DNA of 64,000 nt from assembly GCF_024199905.1 (NCBI RefSeq), contig NZ_JANAFB010000016.1, forward strand, positions 1 through 64,000. Reading direction: 5' to 3'. A program made the translations under genes and the position numbers. The notes below the pieces were generated by a model. It saw nothing but the letters and a program-made list of their open reading frames with translations. It had not been told where the DNA came from and did no database searches. This stretch comes from Rothia santali. GTDB lineage: Bacteria; Actinomycetota; Actinomycetes; Actinomycetales; Micrococcaceae. Shown piece by piece: positions 27,601 through 36,391 of this stretch. Every line of letters starts with the position of its first letter. The first letter of the stretch is position 1.

Positions 27601-29046
27601 CTCATCAGCGCGTCGGCTGGTCGAACCGCCACCCGAGGGCCCGCCGTCGCCACGGCTCGAGGACCGCCCGTCCCCGCGCTCGTCGGTCAGCGCGCCCAGC
27701 TCGCGCAGCACCGCGACGCCGTCGGCCACCGCGCGCTTGGCCGGCGGCTCCACGAACGGGAACCGCTCCATGTCCGCAGGCGAGCCCACGACGCCGATGC
27801 TCATGGTGTGCAGGATGACCGCGGCCAGGTTGGTCCGCAGGATCTCCGGGTCGGTGAACTCCGGCCGCGAGGCGAAGTCCTCCTCGGAGTAGAGGCGGAT
27901 GGCGATGCCGTCGGAGACGCGGCCGCAGCGGCCCGAGCGCTGGTTGGCGCTGGCCTGGGAGACGCGCTCGATCGGCAGTCGCTGGACCTTGGTCCGGGTC
28001 GAGTAGCGCGAGATGCGGGCCGTGCCCGGGTCGATCACGTACTTGATGCCGGGCACGGTCAGCGAGGTCTCGGCGACGTTGGTCGCCAGCACGATGCGCG
28101 GCTTGCCCGAGGGCCGGAAGACCCGGTGATGCTCGGCCATGGACAGGCGGGCGAACAGGGGCAGGATCTCGGTGCCGGTCAGGCGGCGGTCCCGGCGGGC
28201 GAGGTCCTCCAGGGCGTCGGCGGCGTCGCGGATCTCCCGTTCGCCGGCGAAGAAGACGAGGATGTCGCCCGGGGCCTCGGACCGCAGCTCCAGCACGGCG
28301 TCGCACACGGCGTCGATGGGGTCGCGGTCGTCGTCCTCGAGGCCGTCGTCGGTGCCCTCGTCCGAGCCGCCCGAGGGGTCGGCGAGCGGGCGGTAGCGGA
28401 TCTCCACGGGATAGGTGCGGCCCGAGACCTCGATGACGGGGGCGGCGTCGTCCGGCATCGGCTCGTCCTCGGGGTGCTCGGCCACCGGGTCGAAGCTGGG
28501 CGCGAAGTGCCGGGCGAAGCGCTCGGGGTCGATGGTCGCGGAGGTGATGACGATCTTCAGGTCCGGGCGCTGCGGCAGGATGCGCTTGAGGTAGCCGAGG
28601 ATGAAGTCGATGTTCAGCGAGCGCTCGTGGGCCTCGTCGATGATGATCGCGGAGTAGCGCCTGAGCAGGGGGTCGTGGGGGATCTCCGCCAGGAGGATGC
28701 CGTCGGTCATGAGCTTGACCTCGGTGCGCTCGCTGACCTGCGAGGTGAAGCGGACCTGATAGCCCACCGTCTGCCCGATCTCCTCGCCCAGCTCCTCGGC
28801 GATGCGCTCCGCGACCGAGCGCGCGGCGAGCCGGCGGGGCTGGGTGTGGCCGATGGTGCCGGCCGCGGCGAGGCCCAGCTCAAGGCACATCTTGGGGATC
28901 TGGGTGGTCTTGCCGGACCCGGTCTCGCCGGCGACCACCACCACCTGGTGCTCCGCGATGGCGGCCATGATGTCCGCGCGGCGCGCGGAGACGGGCAGGG
29001 CCTCGGGATAGGCGATGGTGCGGGTGGGGGCGGGGTTCTCAGACAT
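24625..29046 (-). CDS. hrpA: ATP-dependent RNA helicase HrpA
   Basis: HrpA is a DEAH-box 3'-5' RNA helicase, shown in E. coli to resolve collided ribosomes. The 1473 residues show Walker A GETGSGKT (40-47), DEAH (137-140), SAT (169-171), a second RecA domain, the HA2/OB region and the long C-terminal HrpA domain. Two low-complexity inserts stand out: one of about 95 residues (roughly 452-548), Ser/Asp-rich and ending in RGRGRGRGRSGRGRGG-type repeats, and one of about 85 residues near 1100-1185, Gly/Arg/Ala/Pro-rich. ATG 29046 is 9 bases after a TAGAAT -10 element. The 3' end merges with a tandem repeat. Confidence 0.95.
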   Translation of the reverse strand: MSENPAPTRTIAYPEALPVSARRADIMAAIAEHQVVVVAGETGSGKTTQIPKMCLELGLAAAGTIGHTQPRRLAARSVAERIAEELGEEIGQTVGYQVRFTSQVSERTEVKLMTDGILLAEIPHDPLLRRYSAIIIDEAHERSLNIDFILGYLKRILPQRPDLKIVITSATIDPERFARHFAPSFDPVAEHPEDEPMPDDAAPVIEVSGRTYPVEIRYRPLADPSGGSDEGTDDGLEDDDRDPIDAVCDAVLELRSEAPGDILVFFAGEREIRDAADALEDLARRDRRLTGTEILPLFARLSMAEHHRVFRPSGKPRIVLATNVAETSLTVPGIKYVIDPGTARISRYSTRTKVQRLPIERVSQASANQRSGRCGRVSDGIAIRLYSEEDFASRPEFTDPEILRTNLAAVILHTMSIGVVGSPADMERFPFVEPPAKRAVADGVAVLRELGALTDERGDGRSSSRGDGGPSGGGSTSRRADESTDQNGDDSTGRVDDSSGGRGDGSTSRGGDESSSGREAAGRGSGRGRRGRGRGRGRSGRGRGGAPSPLTDVGRKLAAFPVDPRLGRMIVAAQEHGVEREVMVLAAALTIQDPRERPADKRPQADEHHSRFRDDASDFSGYLLLWQYLQEKQRELSSSQFRKMCQREFINFLRVREWQDLYEQIRELGSRAGVPVARGRQIDPGQNEDAVHRSLLTGLLSHVGIRDERSREYLGARGTRFSIFPASGLFKKNPDWIVAAELVETSKLWARVNAAVKPEWIEEAAGHLLKRSYSEPHWSAKRGSVMAYEKATLFGVPVFTERLVNYWRIDPELSRELFIRRALVEGDWRTRHRFFQRNQRRLAEIDQLEARLRRRDLRVDDDALYAFYDARIPADVVSERHFDQWWKKTRPTQEHLLDFSPEALIDQEAADYDESSYPRTWVVDPGGSQLRLDLTYRFAPAAPGAQGTADGVFVQVPVVFLNQLEPTPFEWMIPGLRRELVTALIKSLPKASRKHFVPAPDVAAQALERLEADFDPAADELLPSLELALRRLKGVIVPPGSWNWDAVPAHLRVTFQVRDPRNKLLGEGKDLAELQERLRPQVRSALAASLGASPDALDRLASAGRTGGGPDGSGGSRASGGARRADGAGRAGGAHRRDVGPRRGRPARGQGRPRRRGQPAPAPARTATGPAGGGDSAAGVAEVSGLTAWPERDLPTKITRRIAGQQIEGFPALVDEGSTVAVRILASEAERARAQRGGVVRLLALKVPSPQKYVSQHLKNSEKIVFTQNPHGSVESLIADCTAAALDKLTPAQAPVRRADFDALFDAVRAELIDTVFSVTSLVAEILKEATAVRKQLKSSASLSVINAYNDIKAQVDQLVYPGFVAATGYDRLVHLPRYLRAARIRMDKIGERVNRDHQLMLEVQELEDRVDAAAEQHARDGVVPAGIVDAGWMVEELRVSHFAQELGTARTVSPQRIRKALSAAVAEAEAAR

Positions 29047-29055
29047 ACTCGTGCC

Positions 29056-29061
29056 ATTCTA
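29056..29061 (-). promoter_or_regulatory. hrpA -10 element
   Basis: TAGAAT on the minus strand, 9 bases before the ATG, predicts a leader of only two or three bases. Confidence 0.45.
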
Positions 29062-29075
29062 CGCCGGACACGCGA

Positions 29076-29113
29076 AAGGCCCCGGAGGACGCTGCGGCGT
29101 CGTCCGGGGCCTT
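29076..29113 (-). terminator. terminator of tRNA-Arg
   Basis: On the minus strand AAGGCCCCGGACGACG pairs with CGTCCTCCGGGGCCTT with one mismatch and is followed by TCG. It lies directly past the 3' end of the tRNA and just before the hrpA promoter, separating the two transcripts. Confidence 0.75.
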
Positions 29114-29120
29114 CCTCGGG

Positions 29121-29196
29121 TGGTGCCCTCGATAGGATTCGAACCTACGACTTCCTGCTCCGGAGGCAGGCGCTCTATCCACTGAGCTACGAGGGC
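29121..29196 (-). tRNA. tRNA-Arg (anticodon CCG)
   Basis: The acceptor GCCCTCG pairs with CGAGGGC, followed by discriminator A and an encoded CCA at 29123-29121. The D arm has GCTCAGTGGATAGAGC. The anticodon stem-loop CCTGC-CTCCGGA-GCAGG gives anticodon CCG, which reads CGG. The T arm has TAGGTTCGAATCCTA. Total length is 76 nt. Confidence 0.95.
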
Positions 29197-29217
29197 AACG
29201 CGTATGAGCCTAACACC

Positions 29218-29223
29218 ATTCTA
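29218..29223 (-). promoter_or_regulatory. -10 element of tRNA-Arg
   Basis: TAGAAT on the minus strand lies 22 bases before the mature tRNA 5' end, consistent with a short precursor leader. Confidence 0.5.
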
Positions 29224-29284
29224 TGCCCTCGCGCACCTCGGGACACGAGCCGGGCGCCCGTCGGGGGCACCGCGCGGGGCCTTG

Positions 29285-29290
29285 TAGACT
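29285..29290 (+). promoter_or_regulatory. -10 element of argS and the threonine/lysine operon
   Basis: TAGACT lies 7 bases before GTG 29298, predicting a leaderless mRNA. It diverges from the tRNA-Arg promoter, with 61 bases between the two -10 elements. Confidence 0.5.
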
Positions 29291-29297
29291 GAACGGC

Positions 29298-30956
29298 GTG
29301 ACTCCCGAAGAACTCTCCACCGCCGTATCCCTGTGCCTCGACGCGTCCCTCGACGCCGGCGAGCTGAGCCTGGCCGAGGACGCCAGCGCCCCGGCCGTCA
29401 GAATCGAGCGCCCCAAGAACCGCGAGCACGGGGACTGGGCCACCAACATCGCGCTCCAGCTCTCCAAGCGCGTGGGCCGCAACCCCCGGGAGGTCGCCCA
29501 GGTGCTGGCCGACCGGATCTTCGGGATCGACGGCGTCGCCTCGGTCGACATCGCCGGGCCCGGGTTCCTCAACATCGTGCTCGACGCCGCCGCCGCCGGC
29601 TCCCTCGCCCAGCGCATCCTGGAGGAGGGCGAGTCCTTCGGCCGCTCCGAGGCGCTCGCGGGCACCCGCATCAACCTCGAGTTCGTCTCGGCCAACCCCA
29701 CCGGCCCGATCCACCTGGGCGGGACCCGCTGGGCCGCCGTCGGCGACTCCCTGGCCCGCATCCTCCAGGCCACCGGCGCCGAGGTCACCCGCGAGTACTA
29801 CTTCAACGACCACGGCACCCAGATCGACCGCTTCGCCCGCTCGCTGCTGGCCAGCGCGAAGGGCGAGCCCGCCCCCGAGGACGGCTACGGCGGGGACTAC
29901 ATCGGCGAGATCGCCGAGCGCGTGCTCGCCGAGCACCCCGACGCGCTCGCCGCCGAGGACCCGCAGGAGGTCTTCCGCTCCCACGGCGTCGAGCTGATGT
30001 TCGCCGAGATCAAGCGCTCGCTGCACGAATTCGGCGTCGACTTCGACGTCTACTTCCACGAGAACTCGCTCTTCGAGGCGGGCTCGGTCGAGCGCCTGCT
30101 GGGCCACCTGCGCGAGACCGGCGCGCTCTACGAGGCCGACGGCGCGTGGTGGCTGCGCTCGACCGACCACGGCGACGACAAGGACCGCGTGGTCATCAAG
30201 TCCGACGGCAACGCCGCCTACATCGCCGGCGACATCGCCTACATCGAGGACAAGATGCGCCGCGGCGCGGACCTCGCGATCTACATGCTCGGCGCGGACC
30301 ACCACGGCTACGTCGCGCGCCTGAAGGCGGCCGCGGCGGCCATCGGCGGGGACGCCGACGCCGTCGAGGTCATGATCGGCCAGATGGTCAACCTGGTGAA
30401 GGACGGCAAGCCCGTGCGCATGTCCAAGCGCGCCGGGACCGTGGTGACGCTGGAGGACCTGGTCGAGGCCGTCGGCGTCGACGCCGCACGCTACTCGCTG
30501 ACCCGCTTCTCCGTGGACTCGAACATCGACGTCGACCTGGACCTGCTGACCAAGCGCTCCAACGAGAACCCGGTGTTCTACGTCCAGTACGCCCACGCCC
30601 GCACCTGCGCCGTGGCCCGCAACGCCCGCGACGCCGGCGTCGTCCGCTCCGCCGAGAGCTTCTCCGCCGAGCTGCTGGACGGCCCCGCAGACGAGGAGCT
30701 GCTCGCCGCGCTCGGCCAGTTCACGGGCGTCCTCGCGGAGGCCTCGGGCTTCCGCGAGCCGCACCGCGTGGCCCGCTACCTCGAGACCCTCGCCGGCGCC
30801 TACCACCGCTGGTACGACTCGTGCCGCGTGGCGCCCAAGGGCGAGGAGCCCGTGACCGACACCCACCGCACCCGCCTGGCGCTGAACGACGCCGTGACCC
30901 AGGTGATCGCCAACGGCCTGCGCCTGCTCGGCGTCAGCGCCCCGGAGAGGATGTAG
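29298..30956 (+). CDS. argS: arginyl-tRNA synthetase
   Basis: ArgS attaches arginine to its tRNA. The 552-residue protein has the N-terminal additional domain (about 1-100), the HIGH-type signature [10 protein letters not shown] near residues 132-141, a KMSKS-type RMSKRAG near 374-380, and the DALR anticodon-binding domain at the C-terminus, ending [11 protein letters not shown] 29298 is chosen because it directly follows the -10 element and begins the family sequence; in-frame codons upstream lie before the promoter. lysA begins on the base after its stop codon, so argS heads the operon. A tRNA-Arg gene is immediately divergent. Confidence 0.96.
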   Translation: MTPEELSTAVSLCLDASLDAGELSLAEDASAPAVRIERPKNREHGDWATNIALQLSKRVGRNPREVAQVLADRIFGIDGVASVDIAGPGFLNIVLDAAAAGSLAQRILEEGESFGRSEALAGTRINLEFVSANPTGPIHLGGTRWAAVGDSLARILQATGAEVTREYYFNDHGTQIDRFARSLLASAKGEPAPEDGYGGDYIGEIAERVLAEHPDALAAEDPQEVFRSHGVELMFAEIKRSLHEFGVDFDVYFHENSLFEAGSVERLLGHLRETGALYEADGAWWLRSTDHGDDKDRVVIKSDGNAAYIAGDIAYIEDKMRRGADLAIYMLGADHHGYVARLKAAAAAIGGDADAVEVMIGQMVNLVKDGKPVRMSKRAGTVVTLEDLVEAVGVDAARYSLTRFSVDSNIDVDLDLLTKRSNENPVFYVQYAHARTCAVARNARDAGVVRSAESFSAELLDGPADEELLAALGQFTGVLAEASGFREPHRVARYLETLAGAYHRWYDSCRVAPKGEEPVTDTHRTRLALNDAVTQVIANGLRLLGVSAPERM

Positions 30957-32443
30957 ATGGACACCACCGCCGCACCCCTGGTCCCCGAGTGGGTCAGCGT
31001 CCCGGCCGACCCGGCCGCGCTGGACCCCGCGATCTGGACGGACTCGTTCCGCCGCGAGGAGTACGGCGAGCTCAGCATCGACGGCCGCCGGGTCTCCGAG
31101 CTGACGCGCGAGTTCGGCACCCCGCTGTACGCCTACTCCGAGGACACCTACCGGACCCGGGCGCGGGAGTTCCGCGACGCCTTCGGCGCGGCCTTCGCCG
31201 AGCACGGCGCCGAGGTCTCGGTGTACTACGCGGGCAAGGCCTTCCTGTGCGCCGCGGTGGTCCGCTGGGCCGAGGAGGAGGGGCTGAACCTCGACACGGC
31301 CTCGGGCGGGGAGCTCGCGCTCGCGCTGGCGGCCGGGATGCCGCCCGCGCGGATCGCGCTGCACGGGAACAACAAGTCCGCCGCCGAGATCACCCGGGCG
31401 CTGGAGCGCGGGGTGGGCCGGATCGTGGCCGACTCCGTGCCCGAGCTGCTGCTGATCGACCGGATCGCCGGCGAGCTGGGCGTCAGCGCCCCGGTGATGA
31501 TCCGGGTGACCCCGGGCGTGCACGCCGAGACGCACGACTTCATCGCGACCGCCCACGAGGACCAGAAGTTCGGCCTCTCGCTCGCCGAGGGCACCGCGCG
31601 GCTGGCCGAGGGGCAGCTGGGCGAGGCGCTGCGCGTCGAGACCGCCCCCGCGGCCGGGGACTCCGCGGCGATGCTCGCCGGGCTCGCGGCCGCGGCCCTG
31701 CCGCACGTGGACCTGCGCGGGGTGCACTGCCACATCGGCTCCCAGATCTTCACCGCCGAGGGCTTCGAGCTCGCCGCGCGGCGGTGCTCGGCTTCATGGC
31801 CGAGCTGTCCCGCCGGGCCGGCGTCGCGCTGCCCGAGGTGGACCTCGGGGGCGGCTACGGCATCGGCTACGTCGCGGGGGAGCGGCCCCGCCCGGCGGCG
31901 GAGATCGCCCGGGCGCTGGCCGGGACCATCGCCTCGGTGTGCGCCGAGGCGGGCCTGGAGATCCCGCACCTGTCGATCGAGCCGGGGCGCGCGATCACCG
32001 GCCCCGCGGGCGCGACCCTGTACACCGTGGGCACGCTCAAGGACGTCGCGGTCGAGGACGAGCACGGGCGCACCCAGGTCCGCCGGTACGTCTCCGTGGA
32101 CGGCGGCATGTCTGACAACGCCCGCCCCGTACTGTACGGTTCGCAGTACACGGTGACCCTGGCCGGCCGCTCGCCCGCGGGGGAGCAGGTGCTCTGCCGC
32201 GTGGTCGGCAAGCACTGCGAGTCGGGGGACATCGTGGTGAACCACTGCTACCTGCCCGCCGACCTGCGCGCCGGGGACATCCTGGCCGTCGCGGCCACCG
32301 GCGCCTACTGCTGGTCGCTGGCGAGCAACTACAACTACCTTCCGAGGCCGGCCGTCGTCGCGACGTCCGCCGCCCAGGCCCCCCGGGTCATCGTGCGCGG
32401 CGAGACGGAGGAGGACCTGCTGGCCCGCGACGCGGGCCTGTGA
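30957..32443 (+). pseudogene. lysA: diaminopimelate decarboxylase, interrupted by an apparent one-base deletion
   Basis: LysA makes L-lysine from meso-diaminopimelate with pyridoxal phosphate. The first part (30957 to about 31784) carries the PLP-lysine motif YYAGKAFLCAA and the CHIGSQI stretch. The rest continues in another frame with DLGGGYGIGY, EPGRAITGPAG and the end DAGL. The switch falls at CGGCGG-TGCTC (31779-31789). Restoring one G, to read CGGCGGGTGCTC, rejoins FELAARR to VLGFMAEL as in homologues and gives a 495-residue protein of normal length. No other defect is visible. It is either a sequence error in a G run or a real mutation causing lysine auxotrophy. ATG 30957 abuts the argS stop codon. 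Confidence 0.88.
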
Positions 32444-32471
32444 GGGCCCGCAGGAGCACCAAGGAGAACTC

Positions 32472-33767
32472 ATGACCGATCGTTCGTTCAAGGTCGCCCT
32501 GCTCGGGGCCGGCACCGTCGGCTCCCAGGTGGCGAGGATCCTCACCGAGGACGCCGAGGAGCTGGCCTCGCGGATCGGCTCCCGCCCGGAGCTGATCGGA
32601 ATCGCCGTCCGGGACACCACCGCGGCCCGCGACACGACCGTCGACGCCGCGCTGTACACGACCGACGCCGAGGCGCTGATCGACGCGGCCGACGTCGTGA
32701 TCGAGCTGACCGGCGGGATCGAGCCGGCCCGCACCCGGATCCTGCGCGCGCTGTCCGGCGGCGCGGCCGTGGTGACCGGCAACAAGGCGCTGCTGGCCAA
32801 GCACGGCACCGAGCTGCAGCGGGCGGCCGACGCCGCGGGCGTGCAGCTGTCCTACGAGGCCGCCGTGGCCGGCGCGATCCCGATCCTGCGCCCCCTGCGC
32901 GACTCGCTCGCCGGGGACCGCATCACCCGCGTGCTGGGCATCATGAACGGCACGACCAACTTCATCCTGGACGCGATGGACTCCACCGGCGCCCAGTTCG
33001 ACGACGCCCTGGCCGAGGCCCAGCGCCTGGGCTACGCGGAGGCCGACCCGACGGCCGACGTCGAGGGCCACGACGCCGCCGCGAAGGCCGCGATCGTCGC
33101 CTCCCTGGCCTTCCACTCCGAGTTCACGATCGATGACGTGCACTGCGAGGGCATCCGCGAGATCTCGGCCGACGACGTCGCGGCCGCCCAGGCCGACGGC
33201 TACGTCATCAAGCTGCTCGCGGTCTGCGAGCTCGACGGCGAGGGCGTGAACATCCGCGTCCACCCGACGCTGATCCCGCGCAAGCACCCGCTGGCGAGCG
33301 TCCGCGACGCCTACAACGCGGTCTTCGTGGAGTCCCGCGACGCCGGCGAGCTGATGTTCTACGGCCCCGGTGCGGGCGGCGCGCCCACGGCGTCGGCCGT
33401 CATGGGCGACTTCGTGACCCTGAGCCGCCGGAAGGTGCTCGGCGGCCCGGCCATCCCGGACCAGTCCCACCGCAACCTCGAGGCGACCTCGCTCTCCCGC
33501 GTGGTCTCCCGCTACACCGTGGGGCTGCACGTGAAGGACAAGCTGGGCGTGCTCGCCCGGATCGCCCAGGTCTTCGCCGACCACGGCATCTCGATCCAGA
33601 CGATGCACCAGACCAAGCACCCGGAGCACGAGGCGGGCGAGCCGGAGACGACCATCCGCATCGTCACCCACCGCACCACCGACGAGCGCCTGGAGGGCAC
33701 GCTCGCGGAGATCTCGGCGCTGCCGACGGTCGACCGCGTGACCTCCATCATCCGCGTCGAGAACTGA
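32472..33767 (+). CDS. hom: homoserine dehydrogenase
   Basis: Hom reduces aspartate semialdehyde to homoserine, the branch point to threonine and methionine. The 431-residue protein has the dinucleotide motif GAGTVG (12-17), the catalytic region [14 protein letters not shown] (about 156-169), [17 protein letters not shown], and a C-terminal ACT domain from about residue 353 that would bind threonine for feedback control. ATG 32472 follows AAGGAGAACTC. It lies between lysA and thrC in one rightward operon. Confidence 0.96.
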   Translation: MTDRSFKVALLGAGTVGSQVARILTEDAEELASRIGSRPELIGIAVRDTTAARDTTVDAALYTTDAEALIDAADVVIELTGGIEPARTRILRALSGGAAVVTGNKALLAKHGTELQRAADAAGVQLSYEAAVAGAIPILRPLRDSLAGDRITRVLGIMNGTTNFILDAMDSTGAQFDDALAEAQRLGYAEADPTADVEGHDAAAKAAIVASLAFHSEFTIDDVHCEGIREISADDVAAAQADGYVIKLLAVCELDGEGVNIRVHPTLIPRKHPLASVRDAYNAVFVESRDAGELMFYGPGAGGAPTASAVMGDFVTLSRRKVLGGPAIPDQSHRNLEATSLSRVVSRYTVGLHVKDKLGVLARIAQVFADHGISIQTMHQTKHPEHEAGEPETTIRIVTHRTTDERLEGTLAEISALPTVDRVTSIIRVEN

Positions 33768-33810
33768 CCATCCCCTCGAGACCACCAGCACAACCGAAGG
33801 ACTGAACGCA

Positions 33811-34920
33811 TTGGCACACGTATGGCGCGGCGTCATCAACGAGTACAGGGACCGCCTGCCGGTCACGGACCGCACGGAGGTCGTGACCCTCGGCGAGGGC
33901 GGCACCCCGCTGATCCACGCCCCCCAGCTGTCCGAGCTCACCGGCAACACGGTGTACGTGAAGTTCGAGGGCATGAACCCCACCGGCTCCTTCAAGGACC
34001 GCGGCATGACCATGGCGATCACCGCGGCCAAGGAGGCCGGGGCGAAGGCCGTGGTGTGCGCCTCGACCGGCAACACCTCCGCCTCCGCGGCCGCCTACGC
34101 GACCCAGGCGGGGCTGACCTGCGCCGTGCTGGTGCCCGAGGGCAAGATCGCGATGGGCAAGCTGTCCCAGGCGATCGCCCACGGCGCCGAGCTCATCCAG
34201 GTCCGGGGCAACTTCGACAACTGCCTCGAGGTGGCCCGCAAGCTGGCCGAGAACTACCCGGTATTCCTGGTCAACTCGGTCAACCCGAACCGGATCGAGG
34301 GGCAGAAGACCGGCTCCTTCGAGGTCGTGGACACCCTGGGCGACGCCCCGGACTACCACCTCCTGCCCGTGGGCAACGCCGGGAACATCACGGCCTACTG
34401 GAAGGGTTACAAGGAGTACTCGGAGGAGTACGCGGCCCGGGACGGCTCGACCCTGCCGGCCGTGTCCACCAAGCGGCCCAAGATGTGGGGCTTCCAGGCG
34501 GCGGGCTCGGCACCCATCGTTCTGGGCCACCCCGTGACCGAGCCCGAGACCATCGCGACCGCGATCCGGATCGGGAACCCGGCCTCGTGGAAGCAGGCCG
34601 AGGAGGCGCGGGACGAGTCCGGCGGCCTCATCGAGTCCGTGACGGACGAGGAGATCCTCGAGGCGCACCGCTGGCTCTCCGCCAAGGAGGGCGTCTTCGT
34701 GGAGCCGGCCTCCGCGGCCGGCGTCGCGGGCCTGCTGAAGAAGTTCCGCGCCGGCGAGGCGCCGCGGGGCGCGACCATCGTGATCACGGTGACCGGTCAC
34801 GGCCTGAAGGACCCCCAGTGGGCCCTGAAGGGCGCCGACGGCTCGGACGTCGACCCCACCAAGGTCGACTTCGACGTCGTCTCGGTCGCCGACGCCCTCG
34901 GCCTCACCGCGGCCGGATGA
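33811..34920 (+). CDS. thrC: threonine synthase
   Basis: ThrC converts O-phosphohomoserine to threonine using pyridoxal phosphate. The 369-residue protein begins [12 protein letters not shown]. The PLP lysine is Lys62 in [10 protein letters not shown], and the glycine-rich phosphate loop PVGNAGNIT is near residues 186-194. The start is TTG 33811, chosen because GAAGGA stands 9 bases upstream and homologues begin at this point. The stop overlaps the thrB ATG as ATGA. Confidence 0.96.
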   Translation: MAHVWRGVINEYRDRLPVTDRTEVVTLGEGGTPLIHAPQLSELTGNTVYVKFEGMNPTGSFKDRGMTMAITAAKEAGAKAVVCASTGNTSASAAAYATQAGLTCAVLVPEGKIAMGKLSQAIAHGAELIQVRGNFDNCLEVARKLAENYPVFLVNSVNPNRIEGQKTGSFEVVDTLGDAPDYHLLPVGNAGNITAYWKGYKEYSEEYAARDGSTLPAVSTKRPKMWGFQAAGSAPIVLGHPVTEPETIATAIRIGNPASWKQAEEARDESGGLIESVTDEEILEAHRWLSAKEGVFVEPASAAGVAGLLKKFRAGEAPRGATIVITVTGHGLKDPQWALKGADGSDVDPTKVDFDVVSVADALGLTAAG

Positions 34921-36014
34921 GCGGCGCGACGACGGGCGACGCGGTCCCCGCGGGCGGCGCGCCCGCCGGGGCCGGGGCGGCCGTGAACGGCGCGACGCCG
35001 GTGGAGCCCCTGGTCGACGGGCAGTCGGCGGCCCTGCACGGCCCGGAGGTCATCCCCGCGGGCCGCACCGTGCGCGTCACGGTCCCGGCGTCGTCGGGCA
35101 ACGTGGGCCCGGGCTACGACTGCCTCGGGCTGGCGCTGGGGCGCTACGACCGCCTCACGGTGACCCGCACCGGCTCGGGGCTCACCTTCGAGCTCACCGG
35201 CGAGGGCAGCGACGAGGTGCCGCGCACGGCCGAGCACCTGGTGATCCGGGCGATGCGCACCGCCTGGCGCGCCGCCGGGCTCCTGGAGCTGCCCGGCCTG
35301 CACGTGGTGGCCGAGAACCGGATCCCGCACTCGCGGGGGATGGGCTCCTCGGCCTCGGCGATCGTGGCCGGGGTCGCCGCGGCCAACGCCCTGCTGCCCG
35401 AGGAGCTGCGGCTGGACGCGAACGCGCTGCTGCAGATCTGCTCGCAGATGGAGGGCCACCCCGACAACGTCGCGCCCTCGCTGCTCGGCGGCCTCGTGAT
35501 CTCCTATGCCGCCGAGGACGGCTACCGCTCGGTGCCTGTCCGCGTGCACGGGGAGATCCGGCCCGTCGTCGCCGTGCCCGACTACGAGGTGCCCACGCGC
35601 CTGGCCCGCGGGCTCATCCCCGAGGCGGTCCCGCACCGCGACGCCGCGGCCAACTCCGGGCGCGCGGCCCTGCTGGTCCACGCCGCGACCGCCGACCCCG
35701 CGCAGCTCTTCGCGGGGACGGCGGACCTGCTGCACCAGCAGTACCGGGCCGGGGCCATGGCCCCGAGCGCGGCGCTGCTGGCCCGCCTGCGGGGCCGGGG
35801 TCTCCCGGCCATCATCTCCGGCGCCGGCCCGACCGTCCTGGTGCTGGCCGAGGACGCCGAGCGGGCGGCCCTGGCCGCGGAGGAGATCCGCGCCTTCGGG
35901 GAGGATCCGGCCAGCAGCCTCGACGGGCGCCGCGTCACGTGGGCCGTGGAGGAGCTGACCGTCGACGCCGAGGGTGTTATAGTCGAGACCGTGGAGTCCG
36001 GCGAGCTTTCCTGA
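34917..36014 (+). CDS. thrB: homoserine kinase
   Basis: ThrB is a GHMP-superfamily kinase that phosphorylates homoserine. The 365-residue protein has about 45 extra N-terminal residues rich in Gly and Ala, then the GHMP start [19 protein letters not shown], the ATP-binding [11 protein letters not shown] (about 137-147) and the C-terminal GAGPTVLVL motif. ATG 34917 overlaps the thrC stop. Its 3' end contains the rho promoter at 35955-35983. Confidence 0.94.
   Translation: MSGATTGDAVPAGGAPAGAGAAVNGATPVEPLVDGQSAALHGPEVIPAGRTVRVTVPASSGNVGPGYDCLGLALGRYDRLTVTRTGSGLTFELTGEGSDEVPRTAEHLVIRAMRTAWRAAGLLELPGLHVVAENRIPHSRGMGSSASAIVAGVAAANALLPEELRLDANALLQICSQMEGHPDNVAPSLLGGLVISYAAEDGYRSVPVRVHGEIRPVVAVPDYEVPTRLARGLIPEAVPHRDAAANSGRAALLVHAATADPAQLFAGTADLLHQQYRAGAMAPSAALLARLRGRGLPAIISGAGPTVLVLAEDAERAALAAEEIRAFGEDPASSLDGRRVTWAVEELTVDAEGVIVETVESGELS
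35955..35983 (+). promoter_or_regulatory. rho promoter inside thrB (CTGACC-N17-TATAGT)
   Basis: CTGACC (35955-35960) and TATAGT (35978-35983) with a 17-base spacer form one of the best sigma-A promoters in the window, lying in the last 60 bases of thrB. The transcript would start near 35990 and have a leader of about 400 bases before rho. Confidence 0.65.
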
Positions 36015-36391
36015 AGCTCCCCGGCTCGCCGCCTCCGGGCCTCCCGTTCTCGGGACGCGGCGGAGGCGGTCATCACGGATCTCCCGTTCTGGGGGATGCA
36101 GTCTCGGAGCTGAATTCCCTCGCCGCACGTCGGGGCGCCTCAATGCGGTGCTCGGCCCTCACCCTCACCCGGATGAGTCCCGCGTACGCATCGGTCCCCA
36201 CGACGCCCGTCTCCCTCCCGGAGGGCGCGGGCGGCGAGGACGTCCTGGCTCCGGGCCCGCTTTTCCATCCCGGCATTCCCCGGATGCTGTGATCACGCAC
36301 CCACCGCGCCGAGGCCCGGTGGGGGCAGACCAACGAATATTTCGGCTTGAGGCGCATCTCGCCCAGCCACGTCGAGGGGGAAGGATCCTTC
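36015..36391 (+). other. long 5' leader of rho with repeated hairpins
   Basis: The region has no credible gene. CCGCCTCCG (36029-36037) pairs with CGGAGGCGG (36061-36069) around an inner hairpin TCCCG-TTCT-CGGGA. A second hairpin, ATCTCCC-GTTCT-GGGGGAT, follows at 36079-36097. Both carry the identical decamer CTCCCGTTCT, exactly 40 bases apart (36041 and 36081). Further on, a C-rich, weakly paired stretch (about 36168-36230) could serve as a Rho loading site. No known riboswitch class was recognised. Confidence 0.55.

Noticed and set aside
35991-36014. A seven-codon leaderless peptide at the rho transcription start
   Set aside because: GTG 35991 is simply the in-frame end of thrB; nothing beyond its position supports translation.
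36015-36391. A metabolite riboswitch (for example SAM) in the rho leader
   Set aside because: I could not find the conserved core of any known riboswitch; the repeated hairpins do not match a described class.
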